Origin: Caldifarciminota bacterium
GTDB lineage: Bacteria > Hydrothermota > Hydrothermia > LBFQ01 > DSFT01
Direction of reading: 5' to 3'
DNA: 15,063 nt
Assembly: GCA_015494735.1 (NCBI GenBank)
Contig: WGAQ01000063.1
Coordinates: 1 to 15,063, forward strand
Below, piece by piece: positions 7,866-14,510 of the stretch. Made by a program: the position numbers and the translations under genes. Positions within the stretch are counted from its first letter, which is position 1; each line of letters opens with the position of its first letter. A model generated the notes under the pieces. The model was not told the DNA's origin. It searched no databases and saw only the letters and a program-made list of their open reading frames with translations.

Positions 7866-8753
7866 TTATTCGAATTGCTTCAGGTATTCGAGATACTCTT
7901 CCTTTACGGATATATCGGCATCGATGGGAGCGATTCCACCTGCCAGTTTCCTGTACTTCTCGTCTCCGGGCTCCGTCCCTTCCTCCACGTATATGATGCC
8001 GACAGGAATCTTTCCACGGCTCATCACTTCCTTCACCTTGTCCATGGCTTCCAGACGGTCGTGGACGTTGTAGTCCCTGTTTTCATCCACGTACTCTATG
8101 TGCTCCCTGTACCACTCGTAGGTGTTGAATCTGTTCCAGGTGACGCATGGAGATATGTCATCCACGAATGAGAAGCCCCTGTGCTTTATGGCCTCCTTGA
8201 AGACCCTGACCAGATGGGGAGCATTTCCGGAGAATGTCTTCGCGACGAATGTGGCCCCCTGTGCAAGAGCCACCATGAGGGGATTCATGGGATAGTCCAC
8301 GACGCCATACGGGGAAGTGCCCGTCTTGTGGCCGGGGAGACTGGTGGGAGATGCCTGCCCCTTGGTCAGACCATAAATCTGATTGTTCATGACGATGTAG
8401 GTAATATCGATATTCCTCCTGTTTGCATGCAGGAAGTGATTTCCACCGATGGCATATCCGTCCCCATCGCCCCCTGCGGCGATAACGGTCAGCCTGGGAT
8501 TGGCCAGTTTCACAGCCTGAGCCGTGGGAAGGACTCTTCCGTGTATTCCGTGGTATCCGTATGCCTTGATGTAATCGGAAATCTTACCGGAGCATCCGAT
8601 ACCGGAGACCACCACCACCTCATGGGGTGGAATCCCCAGCTCCGCAAGGGCCCTCTTGAGGCCCATCAGAACGGCATAATCCCCACACCCCGGACACCAG
8701 GTGGGGAAGTGGGAATCGAAATCGGTTGGCTTCAACTTCACCTTAACCGACAT
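7866..8753 (-). CDS. korB: 2-oxoacid:ferredoxin oxidoreductase, beta subunit
   Basis: Thiamine-diphosphate subunit of a CoA-acylating 2-oxoacid:ferredoxin oxidoreductase, most like the 2-oxoglutarate (Kor) class. It has 295 residues. The TPP/Mg2+ motif is at 95-124 (GDGDGYAIGGNH through NNQIYG), followed by LTKGQASPTS, typical of KorB. Four cysteines are placed as the usual ligands of the single [4Fe-4S] cluster: Cys20 and Cys23 in WCPGCG, Cys54 in GIGCSG, and Cys203 in SPCVTW. The start ATG is at 8753, with AAAGGAGGTT (8770-8761) upstream. It overlaps the end of korA by 11 bases, so the two are co-translated. Exact substrate (2-oxoglutarate or another 2-oxoacid) is not proven by sequence. 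Confidence 0.93.
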   Translation of the reverse strand: MSVKVKLKPTDFDSHFPTWCPGCGDYAVLMGLKRALAELGIPPHEVVVVSGIGCSGKISDYIKAYGYHGIHGRVLPTAQAVKLANPRLTVIAAGGDGDGYAIGGNHFLHANRRNIDITYIVMNNQIYGLTKGQASPTSLPGHKTGTSPYGVVDYPMNPLMVALAQGATFVAKTFSGNAPHLVRVFKEAIKHRGFSFVDDISPCVTWNRFNTYEWYREHIEYVDENRDYNVHDRLEAMDKVKEVMSRGKIPVGIIYVEEGTEPGDEKYRKLAGGIAPIDADISVKEEYLEYLKQFE

Positions 8754-10533
8754 AACTGAGAACCTCCTTTACTTTCTTCTCGATGATTTCAGGAGTGAAT
8801 CCATATCCATCGTACTTCTTCAGAATCTCCAGTTTGTCGTGATTGTCGTAAACTATCTTTATGAGGGTGGAGAGTTGAGCCTGTGCGTTGTGGTCCACCA
8901 CTATGACCTTCTCTGCAGAATCGATGAACTGGCTCAATTTCTCCGTATCCACGGGCCAGAGGGTCCTCATCTGGAGGAACTTCACCTTTATGCCCTCCGA
9001 TGCCAGATTCTCTATGGCCTCCATTATGGGTCCGTAAGTGTATCCGTAGCCTATGATCCCTATCTCCGCATCCTCGTATCCGTGAATCAGGTCTTCGGGC
9101 AGGTCTCCGCTCTTCCTTGCAGTCTGATATATCTTGCGCAGGCGCTTGTCCATCATGGCAGTCCTCATCTTCGGGTCCTCGGTCGTGTATCCATCCTCCT
9201 GATGCTCGTTGGAGTTGGCCGTGTAGATTCCACCCTCCTGACCGGGGATGCTCCTGGGAGATATGCCGTCCTCCGTAATCCTGTACCTGAGGAACTGGCC
9301 CTCCTTCTCTATAATCTCGTTGAGTTCCTCCTGCGTAAGGAGTTTGCCCCTCTCTATCCTGACCCCCTCTATGGTGATATCCTCCACGGGCACGGAGAAC
9401 TTGTTCTGGGCAAGAATCTGGTCCGTGAGCAGTATCACAGGAGTCTGATACTTCTCGGCCAGGTTGAAGGCATCTATGGTCATCCAGTACATTTCCTTCA
9501 CATTCCCCGGTGCTATAACAATTCTGGGTGCATCACCGTGTCCACCGAAGACCGCGTGGAAGAGGTCGGACTGCTCCGGTTTGGTGGGCAATCCGGTGGA
9601 GGGACCACCCCTCTGGGCCACGTAGATGACCAGAGGAGTCTCGTTCATGACCAGCAGACCTATGGTCTCCGTCTTCAGAGACAGTCCGGGACCGCTGGTG
9701 GAGGTCATGGCCCTGACACCTGCATAGGCAGCACCAGCAGCGTAGTTTATTGCGGAGAGCTCATCCTCCGCTTGAATCATGACTCCGCCATACTTTGGGA
9801 GTTCCCTGGCGAGAATCTCCAGCACATCCGTGGCAGGAGTGATGGGATAACTGGATATGAATCTGCAGCCGGCCACTATGGCACCGAAGGCGACCGCCTC
9901 ATTTCCCATGATAAAGTAGGTCTTCTTCGCATCGGGGACCTCCTCCACCACGTATTCGTCCTTCTTCTGGAGGTTCTCCTTCGCGTAATTCCATCCCCTC
10001 AGGAAAGCCTCCACGTTGCTGCTGGCAATCTTCTCACCCTTGCGGGCATAGAAGAACTTGTAGATGATTTCCTTCGTCCTATCCTGGTCCATCCCGAGCA
10101 GGTAGGATGCCACACCCACAGCCACTATGTTCTTTATGACCTCGAGACCCAGCTCTTCCTTGGCAATCTTCTTGAGGGGAGCGTAATAGTAGTGGACGTC
10201 GTCCCTTATGAGTTCAGGAGGGAGCTCCTTCTTCACGGAGTTGTCGTAGATGATTACGCCGCCGGGGACCAGGTCGTGCAGGTGTATCTTCACGTTGGTG
10301 TCGTCGAATGCCAGAAGGTAATCCAGTCTGTTCTTCCTTCCGTAATAAATCTGCCTGTCCTTCAACCTTATGGTCATGTTGGTGGGGAGACCCCTTATGT
10401 TGGAAGGAAAGTCCTTATAAGTGGCCAGCCACAGGCCCATGTCCTTCCATATTTTCGAAAGGACGTCCCCCGTCGTTAAACTTCCATCGCCAGCCCGTCC
10501 GGCCACCCGGAACGTAAGGTCATTCTTTTTCAT
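8743..10533 (-). CDS. korA: 2-oxoacid:ferredoxin oxidoreductase, alpha subunit (gamma-alpha fusion)
   Basis: Partner of KorB; together they oxidise a 2-oxoacid to acyl-CoA and CO2 with reduced ferredoxin as product, or run reductively for CO2 fixation. The 596 residues are a fusion. An N-terminal gamma domain occupies about 1-195 (AGRAGDGSLTTGDVL at 11-25, FPSNIRGLPTNM near 42-53). The alpha domain starts near 205 and holds the substrate-loop motif YPITPATD (229-236), ETIGLLVMNETP and RGGPSTGLPTKPEQSDL. The C-terminal transketolase-like domain follows. No ferredoxin domain is present and no delta/ferredoxin gene is adjacent, as in two-subunit Kor enzymes. The start is ATG 10533 with AGGAGGA at 10546-10540. 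First gene of the korAB unit, divergent from glyA. Confidence 0.94.
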   Translation of the reverse strand: MKKNDLTFRVAGRAGDGSLTTGDVLSKIWKDMGLWLATYKDFPSNIRGLPTNMTIRLKDRQIYYGRKNRLDYLLAFDDTNVKIHLHDLVPGGVIIYDNSVKKELPPELIRDDVHYYYAPLKKIAKEELGLEVIKNIVAVGVASYLLGMDQDRTKEIIYKFFYARKGEKIASSNVEAFLRGWNYAKENLQKKDEYVVEEVPDAKKTYFIMGNEAVAFGAIVAGCRFISSYPITPATDVLEILARELPKYGGVMIQAEDELSAINYAAGAAYAGVRAMTSTSGPGLSLKTETIGLLVMNETPLVIYVAQRGGPSTGLPTKPEQSDLFHAVFGGHGDAPRIVIAPGNVKEMYWMTIDAFNLAEKYQTPVILLTDQILAQNKFSVPVEDITIEGVRIERGKLLTQEELNEIIEKEGQFLRYRITEDGISPRSIPGQEGGIYTANSNEHQEDGYTTEDPKMRTAMMDKRLRKIYQTARKSGDLPEDLIHGYEDAEIGIIGYGYTYGPIMEAIENLASEGIKVKFLQMRTLWPVDTEKLSQFIDSAEKVIVVDHNAQAQLSTLIKIVYDNHDKLEILKKYDGYGFTPEIIEKKVKEVLSYVG

Positions 10534-10552
10534 GGTAACTCCTCCTATCGGG

Positions 10553-10560
10553 AAATTTTA
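10553..10560 (-). promoter_or_regulatory. Probable -10 element for korAB
   Basis: On the minus strand this reads TAAAATTT (within CCTTTAAAATTTCCC), nearly identical to the box before tRNA-Ala. Predicted start is near 10548, giving a leader of about 15 bases that carries the ribosome site. Confidence 0.45.
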
Positions 10561-10680
10561 AAGGAGCAGGTTGTTTCCCCCGACCGTCCATCCACCCAGT
10601 TTCACAGACACAGCAGGAAAGTCGAGGTGAGAATCTGCAAAGCGCGAGCCATGCGATGCGGGGGCGAGGGATTGGAAGAA

Positions 10681-10740
10681 AGGGCCCCATAAAGAGGGCA
10701 AAACTCCTCTTTCCCTCAGGAACAGCACCGGTGAGGCCCT
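10681..10740. other. Inverted-repeat cluster in korA/glyA divergent gap
   Basis: The gap 10534-10763 holds no convincing gene. Within it, AAAGAGG (10691-10697) pairs with CCTCTTT (10706-10712). CCTCA (10714-10718) pairs with TGAGG (10732-10736). AGGG (10681-10684) closes both against CCCT (10737-10740), making a possible three-way junction. An alternative outer stem AGGGCC/GGCCCT competes with the second hairpin. I compared it from memory with glycine, THF and ZTP riboswitches and with SRP RNA and found no match. It could be operator dyads, an RNA element or chance. The rest of the gap (10561-10680) shows nothing I recognise. Confidence 0.3.
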
Positions 10741-10751
10741 GACGTGCACTT

Positions 10752-10757
10752 TAACAT
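10752..10757 (+). promoter_or_regulatory. Possible -10 element for leaderless glyA mRNA
   Basis: TAACAT followed by TT differs from the TAAAATTT box at one base. It ends 7 bases before the first base of the glyA ATG, so the transcript would begin at or next to the start codon. No Shine-Dalgarno is present. Confidence 0.35.
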
Positions 10758-10763
10758 TTCTCC

Positions 10764-12014
10764 ATGAAATACGAGCATGTGAAAGCAACGGACCCCGAAA
10801 TCTTCGAAGTTATAAAGAAAGAAACCGAGCGTCAGGAATACACCCTCGAGATGATTGCATCGGAGAATTACGCATCCAGAGCCGTCCTGGAAACGATGGC
10901 CACCGTTCTGAACAACAAATACGCAGAGGGGTATCCCGGAAGGAGATATTACGGGGGATGCCAGTTCGTGGATATAGCGGAAAACCTCGCAATAGAGAGG
11001 GCGAAAGAGCTCTTTCAGGTAAAATTCGTAAACGTACAGCCCCACAGTGGCTCCCAGGCCAATATGGCCGTCTATTTTGCCCTCATCAAACCCGGAGACA
11101 CCATCCTCTCCATGGAACTCTCCCACGGGGGGCACCTGACCCATGGCCACAGGGTCAACTTTTCCGGGAAACTCTACAACGTGATCCACTACACAGTACA
11201 TCCGGAAACGGAGCGCATAGACTTCGACCTGGTCAGGAAGCTGGCGAAGGAGCATAAACCTTCCATAATCGTCACCGGATACTCCGCATATCCCCGCATA
11301 ATCGAATGGGATAAATTCAGGGAAATCGCAGATGAGGTGGGCGCATACGTGATGGCCGACATAGCCCACATTGCCGGTCTCGTGGCGGGCGGAGTACATC
11401 CATCCCCCATACCCCACGTCCATGCCACCACCACCACCACCCACAAGACCCTCAGGGGACCCCGCGGAGGAATGGTGATGACCAACTACGAAGATATAGC
11501 GAAGAAGATAGACAAGACCGTCTTTCCCGGAATCCAGGGAGGTCCCCTTATGCACGTGATTGCCGCCAAGGCGGTGGCATTCAGGGAGGCCCTGTCCCCC
11601 GAATTCAAGGAGTACGCCCGGCAGGTGGTGAACAATGCCAGAGCCCTCGCAGAGGAACTCATGAGGCAGGGGCTCAGGCTCGTATCCGGAGGAACGGACA
11701 ATCATCTGATGCTGGTGGACCTGAGGTCCATAGGGATGAAGGGGAATCAGGCCGAGAAGATTCTGGAAGAGGTGGGAATAACCGTAAATAAGAACACCAT
11801 TCCCTTCGACCCGGAGAAGCCCACTGTGACCAGCGGAATCCGCATAGGAACCCCCATCCTGACCACAAGGGGCATGAAGGAAGACGAGATGAAACGGGTG
11901 GGACAGATAATCGCCAGGGTCCTCAGGAATCCGGATGATAAAACGAAAGAATGGGCAAGGGGCGAGGTGAGACAGCTAACAGAGGCATTTCCTTTTTACA
12001 GGGATTTACTCTGA
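10764..12014 (+). CDS. glyA: Serine hydroxymethyltransferase
   Basis: PLP enzyme interconverting serine and glycine with tetrahydrofolate, the main source of one-carbon units; cytosolic. The 416 residues match the bacterial family. Landmarks are MIASENYAS (about 30-38), NKYAEGYPGRRYYGG (about 52-66) and QPHSGSQAN. The PLP Lys is Lys228 in TTTTTHKTLRGPRGG, and the C-terminal text includes TSGIRIGTPILTTRGM. The start ATG 10764 matches the family N-terminus (DPEIFEVI..E..RQ). No Shine-Dalgarno lies upstream, and a TAACAT box sits just before the start, so a leaderless transcript is possible. It is a single-gene unit, divergent from korAB and closed by a hairpin 8 bases after the stop. Confidence 0.97.
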   Translation: MKYEHVKATDPEIFEVIKKETERQEYTLEMIASENYASRAVLETMATVLNNKYAEGYPGRRYYGGCQFVDIAENLAIERAKELFQVKFVNVQPHSGSQANMAVYFALIKPGDTILSMELSHGGHLTHGHRVNFSGKLYNVIHYTVHPETERIDFDLVRKLAKEHKPSIIVTGYSAYPRIIEWDKFREIADEVGAYVMADIAHIAGLVAGGVHPSPIPHVHATTTTTHKTLRGPRGGMVMTNYEDIAKKIDKTVFPGIQGGPLMHVIAAKAVAFREALSPEFKEYARQVVNNARALAEELMRQGLRLVSGGTDNHLMLVDLRSIGMKGNQAEKILEEVGITVNKNTIPFDPEKPTVTSGIRIGTPILTTRGMKEDEMKRVGQIIARVLRNPDDKTKEWARGEVRQLTEAFPFYRDLL

Positions 12015-12022
12015 GCGTATCT

Positions 12023-12040
12023 GGCCTGCAACTGCGGGCC
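12023..12040 (+). terminator. Hairpin after glyA, probable terminator
   Basis: GGCCTGC pairs with GCGGGCC (one G-T pair) around AACT, immediately after the glyA stop, followed by TTT only. Position is right for a terminator; the T-tract is weak. Confidence 0.55.
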
Positions 12041-12080
12041 TTTACACCCTTGCATGAAAAACCTCACGTATGGAGGCACG

Positions 12081-12094
12081 CCATTCGTGAATGG
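12081..12094. promoter_or_regulatory. Short perfect dyad, possible operator
   Basis: CCATTC-GT-GAATGG is a perfect 6-bp inverted repeat with a 2-base centre, about 70 bases upstream of the TATAAT box of the envelope gene block. Size and place suit a dimeric regulator's site, but a 14-base palindrome can occur by chance. Confidence 0.25.
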
Positions 12095-12163
12095 AACGAG
12101 CGGGAGTCCGGGCTCACCGGGATGACCACCGGATTGGGGGAGAAATTCTGAGAACACTTCCCT

Positions 12164-12169
12164 TATAAT
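12164..12169 (+). promoter_or_regulatory. Probable -10 promoter element for envelope gene block
   Basis: A perfect TATAAT lies directly before the TTG-ATG-ATG start cluster of the next gene. The usual start site 7 bases downstream would be 12176, the A of the second ATG. There is no Shine-Dalgarno and no clear -35, so a leaderless mRNA is the likeliest reading. Confidence 0.5.
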
Positions 12170-12172
12170 TTG

Positions 12173-13180
12173 ATGATGCTTCTGCTATTAATCGGGCAAT
12201 TTATATCCGGACCGGGGGAGGCTCTGACATTCCTGAATAGCATAGTCTCGTATTCCGGGGAATCCTATGTGGTAATCAGACATCGCAGATACGATGGCAG
12301 AACCACGATAAAGATTCAGGGGCCCCGTGGCAGGAGGGTAATCATCACCAACAGCAGGGGAAGGGTCATAGAGAGGGGATACACACCCATGACCGTGTTC
12401 GTGGGACTGACCGGAAGATACACCATAGACGTCGAAGGCATCGGGGAGATAACCCTTTACGTGAAGAAGGGCATGGACAACATATTGAAGATAACGACTT
12501 CCAGCGATGGGTACTTCGAGGAAGAGGAAATTCCGGAAAGGGATTGCGAAGTGGACGAGGGAAGGGACTACCTGATCATAAGGGAGCCCTATTACCGCAC
12601 TCTCCTGGAGGTAAGAAGACCCCGCGGATACAGGGTGGAACTGAGGAAAGGAGAAAGACTCATACGAGCCGGGATGACTCCCGTCAAATGGAGCATCTCC
12701 GGAAGTGGATACTACAGGGTTATACTCCGCCAGGGGCCGATGGTGGTATGGAGCGGAAGGGTGAGGATATGGAGGGATTACAGGAACAGGCTATACATCT
12801 GGCCCCCTATCAAGAAGAAACGGATAGAGCCCATGTCCGAGGAGAAATTCCTGCAACTCATAGACATGCTGAAAAAGGCTCCCTTCGAGTCGGACAGGAT
12901 GGATATAGTGAGAACGGCCGCAAAGGACAACTTCTTCACGAGCGAGCAGGTCAGGAAGATAATGGAAACCTTTCAGTTCGACGAAAATCGAATAAGGGTG
13001 GCCAGGATTCTGTATTCACGGGTGGTGGACAGGGAGAACTTCTTCGTCGTCTATTCGGCACTGGACCATTCCTCTTCCAGAGAAGAGTTGAGAAAGTGGA
13101 TAGATAATCAGGAGGAATCGGGATATGACCACGACGAAGAGGAAGACTGGAGCAACGAGTGGGAGGAGGGCTGGGATTAG
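12173..13180 (+). CDS. Exported protein with two PEGA-like repeats and DUF4476 domain
   Basis: Function unknown. TTG 12170, ATG 12173 and ATG 12176 are the only starts, since an in-frame stop lies at 12149-12151. I chose the first ATG. The N-terminus is a run of Met/Leu then GQFISGPGEA, an uncharged and therefore weak signal peptide. Two similar beta-rich segments follow, about residues 32-98 and 133-199. Each has Y-x-x-I-R, then P-R-G-x-R-V, then G-x-T-P, then G-x-Y, a pattern like PEGA domains. The segment near 220-311 (FTSEQVRKIMETFQF, then VVDRENFFVVYSAL) matches my recollection of DUF4476, which is common in Bacteroidota exported proteins. The last 20 residues are acidic and Trp-rich. 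The end overlaps the next gene by 56 bases. It is probably the first gene of the envelope operon. Confidence 0.8.
   Translation: MMLLLLIGQFISGPGEALTFLNSIVSYSGESYVVIRHRRYDGRTTIKIQGPRGRRVIITNSRGRVIERGYTPMTVFVGLTGRYTIDVEGIGEITLYVKKGMDNILKITTSSDGYFEEEEIPERDCEVDEGRDYLIIREPYYRTLLEVRRPRGYRVELRKGERLIRAGMTPVKWSISGSGYYRVILRQGPMVVWSGRVRIWRDYRNRLYIWPPIKKKRIEPMSEEKFLQLIDMLKKAPFESDRMDIVRTAAKDNFFTSEQVRKIMETFQFDENRIRVARILYSRVVDRENFFVVYSALDHSSSREELRKWIDNQEESGYDHDEEEDWSNEWEEGWD
13110..13115 (+). promoter_or_regulatory. Ribosome binding site that fixes the CsgG-like start
   Basis: AGGAGG stands 9 bases before ATG 13125, inside the preceding gene. It supports this start, and hence the 56-base overlap, over any later start nearer the lipobox. 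Confidence 0.7.
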
Positions 13181-13715
13181 TCTTCTCCTGATTGCACTGA
13201 TATCCGGATGCTCATCCGCCACGTCCAGCGGGACGGGGACCTACTCCCCCACCTTCGATATAGACAGGACCTACACAGTGGCCGTAATTCCCCTGGAAAA
13301 GTCCCCCTATGTGAAGCCGAAGGACCTCCAGGCCCTGTACGATATGCTGGCCATGGGACTGCTGAAGGCAGGAATATTCAAGGTGGTGGAAAGGCAGAGA
13401 ATCAAAGATGTTTTGAAGGAGCAGGAGTTCCAGTACTCGGGTCTCGTGGATGAATCCACAGCCGTGGAATTCGGGAAACTCCTGGGAGCCGATGTGGTGG
13501 CCATGTACGACATACTGACAGCCCGCATGCGGAACGACGGATACGGAAAGGTTTACATGCTGGAAATCGTGGTCAAACTGGTGGATACGAAGACTGGAGA
13601 AATCATATACTTCGGAAGGGGAACTGGATACGGAGCCACCAAGGGGGAGGCCATGGAAAATGCGGTGAAGGGGGCGCTGAAGTATCTATACGAGATGACG
13701 GGCAGAAAGAAATAG
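13125..13715 (+). CDS. CsgG-fold lipoprotein
   Basis: 196 residues. The signal peptide has a basic n-region (KRK, RR at 5-15), a hydrophobic core and lipobox ISGC with Cys29. Ser30 at +2 is not the inner-membrane retention signal, so outer-membrane placement is expected. The mature part resembles the CsgG/HfaB family: VAVIPLE near 53-59, GIFKVVERQRIKDVLKEQE, then AVEFGKLLGADVV, and VKLVDTKTGEII. CsgG itself is the nonameric curli secretion channel and is longer (about 277 residues). Here the stretch between GADVV and TGEI is too short for the long CsgG transmembrane hairpins, so a periplasmic lipoprotein role (as in LpoB-like or FlgT-associated proteins) fits better than a pore. No curli subunits are nearby. 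It is followed after 10 bases by an LPP20-like gene. Confidence 0.8.
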   Translation: MTTTKRKTGATSGRRAGISLLLIALISGCSSATSSGTGTYSPTFDIDRTYTVAVIPLEKSPYVKPKDLQALYDMLAMGLLKAGIFKVVERQRIKDVLKEQEFQYSGLVDESTAVEFGKLLGADVVAMYDILTARMRNDGYGKVYMLEIVVKLVDTKTGEIIYFGRGTGYGATKGEAMENAVKGALKYLYEMTGRKK

Positions 13716-13725
13716 GAGGTGCAAT

Positions 13726-14499
13726 ATGCTGGCCATTGTACTGATTCAGGCAGCGGGCATCGTGGAAGCCACAGACAATGGGGAAATAAACTGGAGCGAG
13801 GGGTACGTCCTCGCCAGGGGTTATGGAGTATTCGACCCGAAGATGGGTAAACCAGAAGATATACTCAAAGCCAGAAGGGTGGCCACAGTGGTGGCTCAGA
13901 GAAATCTGCTGGAAACCATAAAGGGGGTCCACGTGAACTCGACCACGGTCGTGGAGGACTATATGCTGAAGAGCGACCTGGTGATAACCCACGTGGAAGG
14001 GGTGGTGAAGAATGCCAGAATCGTGGGGGAGAAAGTGGACAGGGAAAATGGCATCGTGGAGGTGGAATTGATGGCCCCCCTCCAGGAGGTGGCGAAACCC
14101 ATCCTGAGGGAGATAGGGAAGGAAAAGGAGAAAAGCAGAAAGAAGACGGAAAAAGAAGTATCCGGAAAGATTCCGTCTGCGGTGGTACTGGATGCGAGCG
14201 GAACGGATTTGAAACCCTCCATGCTCCCCAGAATATACGACGAAAATGGAAACCTTATACTGGACCTGTCCGACCTCATAGACCCCAACAATCCAAAGAC
14301 GATGAAGATAATGAAGTTCGTGAACGACCTGAATCAGATATTGCAGGACCCTGAGTTGAAGGACAACCCTCTCGTGATAAAGATATCCGGCGCCATAAAC
14401 GGAAGGGACATGGTGGTGGATGGGAAATCGGCGAGCAAACTCAAATGGCTGAAGGTCATATGGGAACTGGGGAAAAAGGTCATAACCGCCCTGTTCTGA
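13726..14499 (+). CDS. LPP20-like exported protein
   Basis: 257 residues, role unknown. The start ATG 13726 has AGGAGGT 5 bases upstream. The N-terminus MLAIVLIQAAGIVEA looks like a short signal peptide without a basic region or lipobox. Residues about 45-119 match the LPP20/FlgT-N pattern: a helix with KARRVATVVAQRNLLE, then GVHVNSTTVVEDY, then a beta segment ending VEVELMAPL. A Lys/Glu-rich linker (128-148) follows. Next comes AVVLDASGTDLKPSMLPRIY at 152-171, a block I recall as a common C-terminal partner of such domains (consensus roughly DARGLxLxPAxxPxI). The domain is similar to that of the next gene, suggesting local duplication. The family name is a pattern match only. Confidence 0.75.
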   Translation: MLAIVLIQAAGIVEATDNGEINWSEGYVLARGYGVFDPKMGKPEDILKARRVATVVAQRNLLETIKGVHVNSTTVVEDYMLKSDLVITHVEGVVKNARIVGEKVDRENGIVEVELMAPLQEVAKPILREIGKEKEKSRKKTEKEVSGKIPSAVVLDASGTDLKPSMLPRIYDENGNLILDLSDLIDPNNPKTMKIMKFVNDLNQILQDPELKDNPLVIKISGAINGRDMVVDGKSASKLKWLKVIWELGKKVITALF

Positions 14500-14502
14500 G
14501 GT
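14498..14502 (+). promoter_or_regulatory. Ribosome binding site that decides the last gene's start
   Basis: GAGGT overlaps the previous stop codon. It is 2 bases from ATG 14505 but 8 from ATG 14511, so the second ATG is the better start. Confidence 0.55.
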
Positions 14503-14510
14503 AAATGCTT

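Noticed and set aside
8701..10479. 592-codon plus-strand frame opposite korA
   Set aside because: korA has clear family motifs along the same stretch. The plus-strand product is His/Leu/Val-rich with no motif or ribosome site.
10681..10763. Glycine, THF or ZTP riboswitch before glyA
   Set aside because: These often precede glyA, but none of their conserved sequence blocks could be found on the plus strand.
10558..10788. 76-codon minus-strand frame in the korA/glyA gap
   Set aside because: It starts within glyA coding sequence, has no ribosome site and no recognisable motif. The region is better read as regulatory.
11421..11443. CCACCA repeats in glyA
   Set aside because: They encode the conserved run of Thr and His before the PLP lysine, so protein constraint explains them.
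12544..13107. 187-codon frame inside the DUF4476 gene (+1 shift)
   Set aside because: No family resemblance or ribosome site, and the in-frame gene explains the region.
13125..13715. Curli secretion locus
   Set aside because: A CsgG-fold lipoprotein alone does not make a curli system; no CsgA/B repeat proteins or CsgE/F partners are visible, and the protein is shorter than CsgG.
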